Positions 33,813 to 43,417 of a stretch of DNA of 64,000 nucleotides are shown here, piece after piece. A model generated the notes under the pieces. The model was not told where the DNA came from. It ran no database searches and saw only the letters and a list, made by a program, of their open reading frames with translations. Both the position numbers and the translations under genes were made by a program. Within the stretch, counting starts at the first letter, position 1. Every line of letters begins with the position of its first letter. The stretch is from NCBI GenBank assembly GCA_965223435.1, contig CBDCWQ010000004.1, positions 124,001 through 188,000 of the forward strand. Direction: 5' to 3'. Origin of the DNA: CBDCWQ01 sp965223435. Lineage in GTDB: Bacteria > Myxococcota > Kuafuiibacteriia > Kuafuiibacteriales > Kuafuiibacteriaceae.

Positions 33813-35294
33813 CTAGATGCGCATCAAGAAGGCGATGAGGGCAGCTTGGTCCTCGTCGCTGAGGGCCAAAAATGCGCTTGCCGAGGCCTCGGCCTCCCCG
33901 GCGTGGGCCATAATCGCCGTCCTAAGGTCCGGGGCGCTGCCATCATGGAGGTATTGTTGGCGTTCTCGGAGGCCCATCAGGAGTTCGGTCCGGAACTCGT
34001 CAGGGTTGGCTTCACCGATGCAAATGTCGTTGTCGTTTGGATCGGCTCCAACGCTGTCGACCACATCGGGATCCCCGACCATGTCGTGAAGCAGAAGGTC
34101 TGAGAACAGCCAAACCGTTTTGTTCCGGTGAACGTCGTTGAGATCTGCATCGTCAGCGGTCTGCATGGAAGGGGTGTGGCAGGCTGCACAGTCGGCACCC
34201 CCGCTTGCGGTATCACCGATGAAAAGCGCCCATCCCCGGAGGGCCTCGCCGGTGATTTCATCTCGCGGTGGTGGCTGAAAGAAACTCATGTAGGTGGCGA
34301 CCCGTTCGACGATGTCGTCATCGACTTCGGGGTCAGAGGCCTCGTCGCTTCCGGGGGGAATGGGTCTTCCGTTGATCGTATTTTCTTCGGGAAAGCGTGA
34401 GGTTGTGAGTCCTTGTTCCTGGATGAATGCGGCATGGGTAAAGTCGAGAAGACTGGCGAAGTTGGCCTTTCGGCCAAACTTTCCGACGCGCCCGTCGGGC
34501 AGCACGTGTGCCTTCCCGGAGACACCGCCGGTGTTGCCGGGGTCCTCTGCGTCAAGAAGCGTATTGTCGGCTATCGCATTGACCAGGCCCAGTCCATGTA
34601 CCGGACTTGTGGTTCTTCGACCGATGCCTGTGGCTTGGGTGGGAATGACCTCTGGTGACAAGCCTTCGATGGCCTTCACCTGGAACACAAATCCGCCCTC
34701 GTCGGTGAGCTCGTCGCAGGCGCCCGACTCGGAAAACGCGCTGGCGTGGTTTTCGGTGATCCCGCTGCTCCCTCCCTGGACCGGCTCGCTGTGGCAGCTG
34801 GCACAAGTACGGTCGTTAAACGTGGGGCCAACCCCGTCGAATTCCTCGGCAAACTGCAGGGCGCCAAGAAGGAAAGTGAGGGTGTCGACGACGCCGAGGC
34901 CTTCGATGGTTCCACCAAAATTCCCGCCCAAAGGTGGCGGTGGATCGGGGATGTTGTCGACGGTTACTTGGATGGTGTCGGTGCCCGTCTGACCGGCGGA
35001 ATCCGTGGCCACGGCCGTGAGTTCATGCAGACCTTCATTGGCCCCCTGGGTCATCCATGTTCCCTCCCACAGTTCACCCACCTTTGAGAGCTTCAGTTCT
35101 TGTTTCTTGTCTATCTCAACAATCACCCCTGCAACCTCTACATCGTCGCGTGCATCGACCACCACAAGGACCTCGCCGCTCACGACGGCGTCCTGTGTGG
35201 GTTGCACAAAGGCCGCCTCCGGGTTGCAGTCCTCGTTTGCACCAAGAAGCAGCACACCACTTGCGCCCAGCAAGACTCGTTTCCAGTTCAACAT
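33813..35294 (-). CDS. Di-heme oxidoreductase of the DUF1111 family with N-terminal Ig-like domain
   Basis: 493 residues. The start has GGAGGG seven bases upstream of the ATG and a signal peptide (WKRVLLGASGVLLLGA). Residues ~30-115 form an Ig-like domain (DAVVSGEVLVVVDARDDVEV, ELTAVATDSAGQTG). The catalytic part has two c-type heme motifs, CASCH (DRTCASCHSEPVQGGSSG) and CAACH (GADCAACHTPSM), plus GIGRRTTSPVHGLGLVNAI and YLHDGSAPDLRTAI, typical of DUF1111 di-heme peroxidase-like proteins sometimes called thiol oxidoreductases. Periplasmic location follows from heme and signal peptide. The substrate is unknown. Confidence 0.88.
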   Translation of the reverse strand: MLNWKRVLLGASGVLLLGANEDCNPEAAFVQPTQDAVVSGEVLVVVDARDDVEVAGVIVEIDKKQELKLSKVGELWEGTWMTQGANEGLHELTAVATDSAGQTGTDTIQVTVDNIPDPPPPLGGNFGGTIEGLGVVDTLTFLLGALQFAEEFDGVGPTFNDRTCASCHSEPVQGGSSGITENHASAFSESGACDELTDEGGFVFQVKAIEGLSPEVIPTQATGIGRRTTSPVHGLGLVNAIADNTLLDAEDPGNTGGVSGKAHVLPDGRVGKFGRKANFASLLDFTHAAFIQEQGLTTSRFPEENTINGRPIPPGSDEASDPEVDDDIVERVATYMSFFQPPPRDEITGEALRGWALFIGDTASGGADCAACHTPSMQTADDADLNDVHRNKTVWLFSDLLLHDMVGDPDVVDSVGADPNDNDICIGEANPDEFRTELLMGLRERQQYLHDGSAPDLRTAIMAHAGEAEASASAFLALSDEDQAALIAFLMRI

Positions 35295-35658
35295 CGTTTC
35301 CCTCCGTTTGGTTGATTGCCCCCCCCCGGGTTCACAGCTCGCGTCCGGAAGGGATGCGAGCGCGAGCGGGCGTTGATGGCAACTGGAATAGCAGCGGGGC
35401 GCGGTGGCTCTTGCGAACCTGTCCGGATTGTTTCAAATCTTGTGATAGAACTGATCTAAGGGCCAGGTTCGCGTAAACACGTTGGACCTCGGGCAGGGCC
35501 GGTCTTGTGGCTCCGCTCTCATGGGTCCCGGTGGGAAAGAGGTGTTGCCGAGCCCAGGTCCACGACGGCCGGTCGACGGGCATCGGTTTGTCTTTTTGTT
35601 CCTGTTCAACGAGTTCGAGTGTGGGTGGTGCTTTCGGGATTACCTCGTTCCATAGGGT
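35295..35658. other. Intergenic region upstream of the DUF1111 gene with a 9-bp inverted repeat
   Basis: No gene seen in this 364-bp stretch. It holds a nine-base C run (35319-35327) in the leader of the DUF1111 gene and a perfect inverted repeat GCGAACCTG (35413-35421) / CAGGTTCGC (35464-35472) with 42 bases between. The repeat could be a regulator site for the DUF1111 gene; the nearby NtrC-type regulator is a possible but unproven partner. Confidence 0.4.
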
Positions 35659-37044
35659 CTAGACCAATCCGTAACGCTGCATCTTCTTGAGGAGTCCTTG
35701 ACGGGATAGGCCAAGCCGTTCGGCGGTGTGACTCCGGTTTCCGTGGAGCTCTGAAAGCGCCTTGGCGATTTCCTGGCGTTCGAGGTGTTCCACTTTTTCC
35801 TGCAAGCTTGCGTCGGCCGGGGTTGCGTTTGTGGCCGAGGCCTGGGTGGCGAAGGAGAGATCGGAAACTTCGATGTCAATGCGGTCGCCCATGAGGACGG
35901 TGGCGCGCTGCATCTCGTGCCGAAGTTCACGAAGATTCCCCGGCCACCGGTGCCCAAGCATGGCTTTTTCCGCGGCAGGACTCAGTCGTTTTACTCGGGT
36001 TCCAGCGGCGAGGGCGGCGGCTTGATTTAAGAAAAATGCGGCCAGGAGGGGGATGTCGCTTGGGCGATCCCGGAGCGGGGGCAAGACCAGTTCGGTGCCC
36101 TTGATCCGCCAGTAGAGGTCTTCTCTGAATTCGTCGCTTTGTTGCAGCGCGTTCAGGTCTCGGTTGGTTGCAGAGAGAATGCGCACATCCACCGAAATGG
36201 GGGCTTCGGCGCCCACGGGTAGGATTTCACCAAGCTCCAAGGCCCGCAAAAGTTTCACCTGCTGGGGCAAAGGTAGATCGCCGACCTCGTCGAGAAACAA
36301 AGTGCCTCCGTTGGCCTCCGCAAAAAGGCCTGCATGGTCTTTAACCGCGCCGGTAAAGCTGCCTCGTTTGTGGCCAAAAAGCACCGACTCATACAGATGC
36401 TCGGGCACCGCGCCGCAGTTGATGGTTAAAAACGTTTGGTCTTTGCGCTGACTTTTTTCGTGGATGAAGCGTGCGACCAGCTCTTTGCCGGTTCCGTTTT
36501 CGCCGAGAATCAAGATGGGTAGATCCGTGGGCGCAACCCGGGAAGCGATGTCCAGCACGCTTTCGAAGCCGGGGCTTTGGCCTACAATCGCCTGTGAGGG
36601 CTTTTTTTGGGCCAACGAGGCCTGAAGGTTGCTGAGCTCCTTTTCCAGCCGGTGTCGCTTGAGGGCCCGCTCCACGACGGTAAAAAGAACGTCAGGGTCC
36701 GCCGGCTTGCTGATGAAATCGTAAGCGCCTTCCTTCACGGCCGCGAGCATCGAGCGGGTGTCGCCAGCGCCCGAAACCACAACGATCTTGGTTTCTGGGC
36801 ATTTCCCGAGGAAACTGCGCAGCTGCTCAATGCCCCCTTCAGCGGTCCCGTCGGGGGGAAGCATCAGGTCCAAAAGGACCACTGCCGGCCGGTGGGTATG
36901 AAATGCGGCTTTTGCGGTGTTTCTATCGTCGGCTTGGCGCACGACAAAACCTCGGGTTTTGAGGAGCTTGACGTAGACGCTTCGGAACGCATCGTCGTCA
37001 TCGACCAAGAGGATTTCGGGCTGGGCGGCTTGGGTTTCGGTCAT
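35659..37044 (-). CDS. Sigma-54 dependent response regulator (NtrC family)
   Basis: 461 residues in the classic order: receiver domain 1-125 (acidic DDD near the start, phospho-acceptor in VVLLDLMLPPDG, conserved Lys in DFISKPAD), AAA+ domain ~145-380 (Walker A GENGTGKE, the sigma-54 contact loop as GSFTGA, Walker B GGTLFLDEVGDL), and a Fis-type HTH at the C-terminus (NRSHTAERLGLSRQGLLKK). The loop has Ser where most members have Ala, a known tolerated variant. The ATG overlaps the stop of the kinase gene (ATGA), so the pair is translationally coupled. It should activate sigma-54 promoters when phosphorylated; targets are not evident. Confidence 0.94.
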   Translation of the reverse strand: MTETQAAQPEILLVDDDDAFRSVYVKLLKTRGFVVRQADDRNTAKAAFHTHRPAVVLLDLMLPPDGTAEGGIEQLRSFLGKCPETKIVVVSGAGDTRSMLAAVKEGAYDFISKPADPDVLFTVVERALKRHRLEKELSNLQASLAQKKPSQAIVGQSPGFESVLDIASRVAPTDLPILILGENGTGKELVARFIHEKSQRKDQTFLTINCGAVPEHLYESVLFGHKRGSFTGAVKDHAGLFAEANGGTLFLDEVGDLPLPQQVKLLRALELGEILPVGAEAPISVDVRILSATNRDLNALQQSDEFREDLYWRIKGTELVLPPLRDRPSDIPLLAAFFLNQAAALAAGTRVKRLSPAAEKAMLGHRWPGNLRELRHEMQRATVLMGDRIDIEVSDLSFATQASATNATPADASLQEKVEHLERQEIAKALSELHGNRSHTAERLGLSRQGLLKKMQRYGLV

Positions 37045-38651
37045 GGGGGTGGTCCTTCGGACAACAACACTTTTTGATAGCGGGGAAGACAGACAACAAA
37101 GCCGGCGCCACCGAGTTCGGATGGCTTAACCAAGAGTTCGCCGTGGTGGCGATCCACAATGTTCTTGGCGATGGCGAGTCCCAGGCCGGTCCCCGTTTGC
37201 GTCCCTTCTCGCTTTCGTCCGGTGACAAAGGGTTCGAAGATTCGGCTTTTAAGCTCGGGGTCGATGCCGGGCCCGCTGTCTTCGATGTGCACCACGACGT
37301 TTTCTTTGGAGGGTTGCATTCGGACTTGGATGGTCGGCTCTTCGGTCTTGGCGAGTGCATGCAAAGCGTTTTCGAAGATGACCAACATGACCTGGCCAAG
37401 CTGTGTTTGATCGCCTTCGATCACGTGCTCGGGCAGCGTATCGAGACCGACCCAGCAGACCTCGGGTTCGGCATGGCCTCTGGCGCCAAGAGCGGTGGAT
37501 TTGGCGAGGCTTATGGTTTCTCCCAGATCAAACATCCGCAGTTCCAACGGGCGAGGCCTGCCGTATCGCAGAAGATCGTCCACAAACTGGCTGGCCCGTT
37601 CCACTTGCATCCGCACGCCCTGGGTTATCTCCTCATCGCCGCCGGTGTGTTCCAATACTCTGACGTAGCCCATGATGACGCCCAACGGATTCCGTACCTC
37701 GTGGGCTACGGCGGAGGCAAATTGACCAAGCTCGGCCAGTCGTTCGGCTTGGTTGGCTTTGGTCTCTTGAACCCAAAGCGCGTGGGCGAGGTCTTCGGGT
37801 TGGGCGTGTTTTTTGAAGAAAATTCGACCGACAACCTGTTGAATATGTCGGCGAATGGGGTCGAAGGCGAGCGCCGCCAAAAAGAGCAAAAACAGGGCCC
37901 CCAGTTTGTACTCGCGAAGGAGGGGCTCGGCGGCTTGATTCATCAAGCTGATGACCCCAAACAAGAAGCCCGCAAAGAGCAGCGCGGTCATGGCCGCGTA
38001 CAGCAGGCTTCTTTGGAAGAGGCGCCGACCCGAGGCGCGTTCGAGGGTCTCGAGGAGGCCGGCCAAGATCAACAACGATGCGAGGACCATGAGCATGGGG
38101 TAGGGCACGACAATTCCATGGCCCAAGGTTGCGGCATTGGCGAAGGCACCGGTGAAGCCGACGAAGCCCGAGATCCCCAAAATGCGGAGGGGGCGTCGTT
38201 TTTTACGGTCCGCGTTTCGATAGGCTTTGACGATTCGCCACAAGGGAAAAACGGCGGCACTGATGGCCAAGATCATCGAAGGCCAAAACGCAGGTCCGAC
38301 CCGCAGCGATCCCGGGTCGTAGAGGAGCCCCGGCCACAGCACCCCGGCGGCGGTGATGAGGGCGGCGGCGCCGTACGCGAGCCAGACCATTGTCAGGTTC
38401 TTTTGGGCGGTAAATTCGTAGGCCACGTGAATAAAAGAGGCGGATACAAAGGCCCCCACCTGCGCAAGATGACGGGCCACCCCCGAAGTTTGTGGAAACG
38501 CAAACATCAAGAGTGAGGCGGCCCAGACGGCAACCGAGCAAAAGTAGGCCACCAAACCCCGGAGCTCTCGGCCATATAGAAGCGTGGAGGTGAAAAGAAG
38601 GAGGGAGACCGAGAGGACGGGAAGGAGGCTGTATGCGTATAGAGGGGTCAC
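37041..38651 (-). CDS. Membrane sensor histidine kinase
   Basis: 536 residues, GTG start. The first ~300 residues hold about eight or nine hydrophobic segments, so the sensor is largely within the membrane. The kinase core has the H box SAVAHEVRNPLGVIMGY (phospho-accepting His), the N box VIFENALHAL, the G1 box IEDSGPGIDP, the F box IFEPF and the G2 box GTGLGLAIAKNIVDRH. Coupled to the NtrC-type regulator downstream and only 12 bp from the SNF2 helicase gene upstream, so all three may be cotranscribed. The signal is unknown. Confidence 0.93.
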   Translation of the reverse strand: MTPLYAYSLLPVLSVSLLLFTSTLLYGRELRGLVAYFCSVAVWAASLLMFAFPQTSGVARHLAQVGAFVSASFIHVAYEFTAQKNLTMVWLAYGAAALITAAGVLWPGLLYDPGSLRVGPAFWPSMILAISAAVFPLWRIVKAYRNADRKKRRPLRILGISGFVGFTGAFANAATLGHGIVVPYPMLMVLASLLILAGLLETLERASGRRLFQRSLLYAAMTALLFAGFLFGVISLMNQAAEPLLREYKLGALFLLFLAALAFDPIRRHIQQVVGRIFFKKHAQPEDLAHALWVQETKANQAERLAELGQFASAVAHEVRNPLGVIMGYVRVLEHTGGDEEITQGVRMQVERASQFVDDLLRYGRPRPLELRMFDLGETISLAKSTALGARGHAEPEVCWVGLDTLPEHVIEGDQTQLGQVMLVIFENALHALAKTEEPTIQVRMQPSKENVVVHIEDSGPGIDPELKSRIFEPFVTGRKREGTQTGTGLGLAIAKNIVDRHHGELLVKPSELGGAGFVVCLPRYQKVLLSEGPPP

Positions 38652-38663
38652 GCGCCGGCGACC

Positions 38664-41621
38664 CTACGCAAGAAGGGCGAGGAGGTCATCGCGGCCGATG
38701 GAGGCCGCTCGCCCGGCCTCGCCAAGGGCGGCATCCGCTACCCGTCGTTTCTCGTTTTGGAGGAGGAGGATTCGCTCTTCGACCGTGTCTTTGGCCACCA
38801 GCCTGTGGACCAAAACCGGTTTTTGCTGACCGATTCGATGGGTTCGGTCCGCTGCTTGGTCCTCGACGGCCGGATTCCACCACGGGTCGAGCAAAAACAC
38901 GTGATCGGCCGCGGTCAGGTTCAGCCCCGTCCCCCCGGCGCGAAGTGAGATGAGCAGAATGGGCGGGCCGTCCTCCTTTTGGAAGTTGGTGACCAGCTGG
39001 GCACGGTTTTTGGTGGAGCCATCGAGTCTGAAATAGGGAAGCTCATGTTCTTGGAGTTTGGGCTCGACCAAATCCAAAAAGGCGGTCCACTGAGAAAACA
39101 CCAGGGCGCGGTGGCCCCCTTGGGCGACCAGCTCAAGGCGTTCGAGCAGGGTCTCCACCTTGGAAGAAGACGATGCGGTTTGGCCCGGAACCAAGGAGGG
39201 GTGGCAGGCTGCTTGTCGGAGGCGCAGCAGGGCCTCGAGGGCGGCGAGCACGTTTCCGCCTTCGGCCAGTTTTTGGACGATTTCTGACTGGGTGGCAGCG
39301 CGTATGGTGTCGTACACCACACGCTCTTCGTCGGAGAGCTCCACGGAGAGGACCACGTCGGTTCGGGGTGGGAGCTCCGGTGCGACCTCCTTTTTGAGGC
39401 GGCGCAGAACGAAGGGGCGAATGCGGGCCCTCAGGGCTGTGGCCTCTTTTTGGCCACCCTCCGCAATGGCGCGGGCGTAGCCCTCTTCGAAGTCGGCGCG
39501 CCCCCCGAGAAGGCCGGGGTTTGTGAAATGAAACTGGCTCCACAGTTCGAGCAGTCGATTTTCGACGGGGGTTCCGGTCAAACTCAGCCGGAATTTCGCA
39601 TCCAGACTGAAGGCGACGCGGGCGATTTGGCTCTGTGGGTTTTTGATGGCCTGGGCTTCGTCAAGCACCACCGCATCCCACGTTTGCGCCAAGAACACCG
39701 ATTGGTCGAGCCGTAAGATGGCATAGCTGGTGATGATGACGTCGGCCTCGTGGTCGATGTCCCGGTTTGTGCCGTGATACATGCAGACTTTCAAGGACGG
39801 GCGAAAGCGGGTGATTTCTTGGGCCCAGTTGCCGAGTACGCTGGTGGGGCACACGATCAACGTTTGCCCGGAAAACACCGCGATGGCTTGCACGGTTTTC
39901 CCGAGACCCATGTCGTCTGCGAGAATGGCGCCCAGGCCGAGGGAGCGCAAAAAGCTCAACCAGTTCACGCCGACCTCTTGGTACGGTCTGAGCACCGCCT
40001 GAAGGTCTTGGGGCAGGGGCGTGGACGGAATCTGATGAAAGTCCTCGAGCAAGGGTCTCAGGCTTTCGAGCCGCGGGGGCGGGGGGGCGTCCAGCGCTTC
40101 GGCGAGGGCGCCGAGCTCGGGAAGGGCGAGCGTCGGCAGCTCGCCGGAGGCTTCACGCGCCTTCAGAAGGTAGGACAGTCGATGGCCGTGGGTTTCGAGC
40201 CAGTCCGACGGGAGCGGCGCAAAACCACCCTCAAGAAGAGGCACAAGTTCCACGCCGTTTTGCCACGCGTCGAGCACGGTCATGGGATCTGCGTGCCGCG
40301 TGGGTTGAAGATCGTCATCGTCTTGTGATTCGGCTTCAAAGGTCAAATCGAAGGTGTCGCCCCGAAAAGAAAGCCGGGGCTGAAGGGGCACGGGGGCCAT
40401 GTCGAGGTCGAGGGCCTCGTCGGTGGTATGGCTTTCGGCGTCCCAGTTTTGGAGTTTGTGGAGCAGTCGGTGGGTTTCGCGGCCATCGAACTCAACCCGT
40501 CGTCCGGGCACCAGGTTGAGTTCGTTTCGCAGCCTCAGCAGCAACCGTTCTTCGAGTCGGTGGTCGCGTTCGGGAATCGCACCCTGAACGTAGACCGGGC
40601 TCCCGTCCACGATCCGGACCCGAGGTGGGCGTCCGTATACGAGGTCGGGTAGGAGCGTGAGCTTTCCGTTTCGAACGGCCATTCCGAGGTCGATGCGGGG
40701 TCGAACATGGGGAACCACTTCGGGCACATTCTTGGCTTCAGTCTTAAGGGGAAGCCTGGTTTTGAGGAGGGGGATCACTTCGGAGAGGAGGATGGCCCAA
40801 CGCGCTTTGGGGTAGCGTTCTATGAGGGGGAGTTTCTCCCAGCGGGTGCCTGCAAGTCGGCTTTCTCCGAGGGGGTGTAGGGTGTCGCCCAGTCTGCCTA
40901 CATTTTGGCTCACAATCTCCTTGAGCCGGGGGTCCTTTTCGATGGTGAACACCAGGTCTTCGCCCTCTTGGTGAAGCCGGGCTCGCGGTACGAGCACTTC
41001 GCCCCCTACTTTGACGGGGTCTCCGTCCAAAGTCACATGCGGCGCGCCCGCCAACCCGCCCAGGATGTCTTTGACCCGTTCGGTGGGGAGGATACGTGGT
41101 GGCCTTGGGCCGAGAAGGCGATCCACCCGGGAATCGAGGTCCTCGAGCTGGATCTCGACTTCTGAACGGTCACGCGCGATCCATGCCTTGAGGGTGGATG
41201 GGAGTTTTTCGGCCTCGTTTTTTGGGTCGACGATCCATCGTTCGAGCGCCAGCGCCTGTCCGGCCCGAAACAGTCGGTACGACAGGGTGCGTACTTTGCG
41301 CGCCGAAATGGGGAGGGGAGCGCCTTTTTTTCGGGCCTCTTTGAGGGTGATCACCGCGGCGGCCACGTGGGGGCACGGGTCTTCTTTGCTGGCGCAGTCG
41401 CAGTCCCATTCTTCTTCTTCGGGGTACAGGACAACGGTGTGTGGTTTTGGACGGTGCGGGAGCTTGATCCGGAGCACCACCTCTTGCGGGTCCTCATGCT
41501 CAAAAGTAATCAGATCTTGACGCGCCAGGTTGGCGCCCAGTGACCACACCCGGGGTGGGCACGAACTGCGGACGGTACGAACAAACGATTCCAAGGCACG
41601 GGAACCAAGCACACCGCGCAC
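38664..41621 (-). CDS. SNF2-family helicase with SWIM zinc finger
   Basis: 985 residues, GTG start. Residues ~30-100 hold a SWIM finger (CDCASKEDPCPH). The C-terminal ~450 residues are a complete SNF2 ATPase: motif I LADDMGLGKTVQA, Ia LIVCPTSVLGNW, II VVLDEAQAIKN (DEAQ), III LTGTPVENRLLELW, IV ALVFSQWTAFLDL, V LRAGGTGLNLTAADHVFLLD, VI DRTHRIGQ. The middle region fits the long linker of bacterial SNF2/RapA-like proteins. These are double-stranded DNA translocases; the substrate is unknown here. Nothing in the sequence shows coupling to the downstream two-component genes beyond the 12-bp spacing. Confidence 0.93.
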   Translation of the reverse strand: MRGVLGSRALESFVRTVRSSCPPRVWSLGANLARQDLITFEHEDPQEVVLRIKLPHRPKPHTVVLYPEEEEWDCDCASKEDPCPHVAAAVITLKEARKKGAPLPISARKVRTLSYRLFRAGQALALERWIVDPKNEAEKLPSTLKAWIARDRSEVEIQLEDLDSRVDRLLGPRPPRILPTERVKDILGGLAGAPHVTLDGDPVKVGGEVLVPRARLHQEGEDLVFTIEKDPRLKEIVSQNVGRLGDTLHPLGESRLAGTRWEKLPLIERYPKARWAILLSEVIPLLKTRLPLKTEAKNVPEVVPHVRPRIDLGMAVRNGKLTLLPDLVYGRPPRVRIVDGSPVYVQGAIPERDHRLEERLLLRLRNELNLVPGRRVEFDGRETHRLLHKLQNWDAESHTTDEALDLDMAPVPLQPRLSFRGDTFDLTFEAESQDDDDLQPTRHADPMTVLDAWQNGVELVPLLEGGFAPLPSDWLETHGHRLSYLLKAREASGELPTLALPELGALAEALDAPPPPRLESLRPLLEDFHQIPSTPLPQDLQAVLRPYQEVGVNWLSFLRSLGLGAILADDMGLGKTVQAIAVFSGQTLIVCPTSVLGNWAQEITRFRPSLKVCMYHGTNRDIDHEADVIITSYAILRLDQSVFLAQTWDAVVLDEAQAIKNPQSQIARVAFSLDAKFRLSLTGTPVENRLLELWSQFHFTNPGLLGGRADFEEGYARAIAEGGQKEATALRARIRPFVLRRLKKEVAPELPPRTDVVLSVELSDEERVVYDTIRAATQSEIVQKLAEGGNVLAALEALLRLRQAACHPSLVPGQTASSSSKVETLLERLELVAQGGHRALVFSQWTAFLDLVEPKLQEHELPYFRLDGSTKNRAQLVTNFQKEDGPPILLISLRAGGTGLNLTAADHVFLLDPWWNPAVEDQAADRTHRIGQQKPVLVHRLVAKDTVEERILLLQNEKRRVADAALGEAGRAASIGRDDLLALLA

Positions 41622-41749
41622 TTTTTTTGCATCCGAAAGCTCGGCATTCCAGGGTGCGGGCCCGTGCTCCTCCGGGTTTTTCGACCATGCGGGGTGTCGG
41701 GCGACAATCGGTTCTTTCCAAGGGGACGTTTCGGCGATAAGGCTCTACT

Positions 41750-42151
41750 GTGGACCGGTTGACACCCATTGGTGATCACATGAGCAAGCTCAAGGTTCAG
41801 GTGCGCCCCACGGACACCCTTGCGTTTGCGAGAGAACAGATGCTCGGGGCGTCGGTACGCCATCTTCCGGTGGTGGAGGCCGGTGGCCTCGTGGGTCTGG
41901 TGACCATGGGGGACCTTTTTGTCATGGAATCGGTGGCCCTCGCGGACCCCGAATCCACCGAGGTCCGGGCAGCCATGGCCAGGGATCTGTATTGTGTATC
42001 CCCGGAAACCCCGCTTCAGGAGGTGGCCCGCGAGATGGGCCTTCGGGAAGTTGGTTCGGCGTTGGTGGTCGACAAAGAGCAGCTCTGCGGAATTTTCACT
42101 GCCACCGACGCCTGTCGGGTGCTGGGGCAGCTGCTTGCAGAGCCCGGGTAG
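41750..42151 (+). CDS. Two-CBS-domain protein
   Basis: 133 residues made of two tandem CBS motifs: VQVRPTDTLAFAREQM to LVTMGDLFV, and CVSPETPLQEVAREM to GIFTATDACRVLG. Such Bateman modules bind adenine nucleotides and usually regulate a partner. The GTG start is chosen because it includes IGDHMSKL, which matches the usual CBS lead-in; an ATG at 41780 would cut into it. It stands alone, divergent from the helicase gene. Confidence 0.85.
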   Translation: MDRLTPIGDHMSKLKVQVRPTDTLAFAREQMLGASVRHLPVVEAGGLVGLVTMGDLFVMESVALADPESTEVRAAMARDLYCVSPETPLQEVAREMGLREVGSALVVDKEQLCGIFTATDACRVLGQLLAEPG

Positions 42152-42184
42152 AGCCCTGCAAGGGGCCGGCTCCTTTCGATCACA

Positions 42185-42207
42185 ACCGCGTCGTCTGTCG
42201 ACGCGGT
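42185..42207 (+). terminator. Hairpin after the CBS gene
   Basis: Perfect 8-bp GC-rich arms ACCGCGTC / GACGCGGT with a 7-base loop, 33 bp after the CBS stop. There is no T tract, so only a possible terminator. Confidence 0.35.
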
Positions 42208-42331
42208 CGCGTCGGCGATTGGCCAGGGCGGCCCGTTCACCCGGGACGGGGCTTGGGTCTGCGTCCGTGCTTTGTTCGAGGTCGGTTTTCGACGTTGACC
42301 TCGGGTGCAAAGCCCATTCGAATTCGTGCCC

Positions 42332-43417
42332 ATGAAGCGAACTTTTCGGACTTCCGTTGTGCGGACTTGTGGGTGGGCGGCCCTCGCTGGGTGTGTGTCT
42401 TCCACGCCGCCTTCTGAGGTGAGGCCGGCGGATCCTGCGGCATTGGCGGCCGACAATCCGATTCGGCCGCTCCCAGAGCCACCCCTCGGGATTTCAAACG
42501 AACTCAGCGATTTGCCCTCTCCGCCCACGCCGGAGCGGGTTCGGCTCGGACGTTGGCTTTTTTTTGATCCGCGGCTGTCCCAGGATGGAACGGTCTCGTG
42601 CGCGACCTGCCATCGCCCCGACCACGCCTTTTCAGAGCCTACGCCGGTTTCTACCGGCGTTCGGGGGCAAAAGGGGGGACGCAAGGCGCCCCAGATCATC
42701 AACCTTGCGTTCACGGTGTACCCCCATTTTTTCTGGGACGGTCGTGCGGCGAGTCTGGAGGAACAGGCCAAGGGCCCCATCGAGAACCCCATCGAGATGG
42801 GCCACACGCACGAAGCGGTGGTGGGTGCGCTGAAGGCCACCGGTTACCCCGGGTACTTTCAGGAGGCGTTTGGTACGCCAGAAATCACCATCGAGCGAGT
42901 GGCGAAGGCCATCGCCGACTACGAGCGGACGCGTTTGAGTGGAAACTCCGCCTATGACCGTTGGCGCCAGAATGAGGATGAGGCCGCGGTGTCAGAGCAG
43001 GTTAAGCTTGGGTACACCCTGTTTCACAACAAGGCACAATGCAATCAATGTCACCTGGGCGAGAATTTCAGTGACGATCGATTTCACAATCTGGGCATCG
43101 GCTGGGATGAAAAAGCAAAAAGCTTCTCAGATTTGGGAAGATACGAAATTTCTAAGGCTGAGGAGGACAAAGGTGCATTCAAAACGCCCGGCTTGCGCGA
43201 GGTCTCCAAGCACCCGCCATACATGCATGACGGATCCCTTTTGACGCTGGCGGACGTGGTGCGTCATTACAATAAGGGGGGCCACCCCAACCCGCACTTG
43301 TCCCCCAAGATTCGCCCATTGTCGCTCACGCCCACCGAAATCGATGCCATTGTTGCGTTCATGCTGGCCCTCGAAGGTGAAGGCTACCTCGACCAGGCAC
43401 CCACCCTGTTCCCTTAG
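42332..43417 (+). CDS. Di-heme cytochrome c peroxidase, MauG/CCP type, lipoprotein
   Basis: 361 residues from ATG 42332; the longer GTG at 42305 would displace the signal. The signal peptide ends AALAGC, a lipobox, so it is predicted to be anchored to a membrane facing the periplasm. The two heme sites are CATCH (TVSCATCHRPDHAFSE) and CNQCH (AQCNQCHLGENFSD). Family-typical segments are RLGRWLFFDPRLSQDG, HFFWDGRAASLEEQA and FKTPGLREVSKHPPYMHDG. Members reduce hydrogen peroxide or carry out MauG-like oxidations; which applies is not visible. Confidence 0.92.
   Translation: MKRTFRTSVVRTCGWAALAGCVSSTPPSEVRPADPAALAADNPIRPLPEPPLGISNELSDLPSPPTPERVRLGRWLFFDPRLSQDGTVSCATCHRPDHAFSEPTPVSTGVRGQKGGRKAPQIINLAFTVYPHFFWDGRAASLEEQAKGPIENPIEMGHTHEAVVGALKATGYPGYFQEAFGTPEITIERVAKAIADYERTRLSGNSAYDRWRQNEDEAAVSEQVKLGYTLFHNKAQCNQCHLGENFSDDRFHNLGIGWDEKAKSFSDLGRYEISKAEEDKGAFKTPGLREVSKHPPYMHDGSLLTLADVVRHYNKGGHPNPHLSPKIRPLSLTPTEIDAIVAFMLALEGEGYLDQAPTLFP

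Noticed and set aside
37074..38516. Open frame of 480 codons on the plus strand
   Set aside because: Antisense to a complete histidine kinase with all catalytic boxes; composition is Gly/Gln/Arg-rich without motifs.
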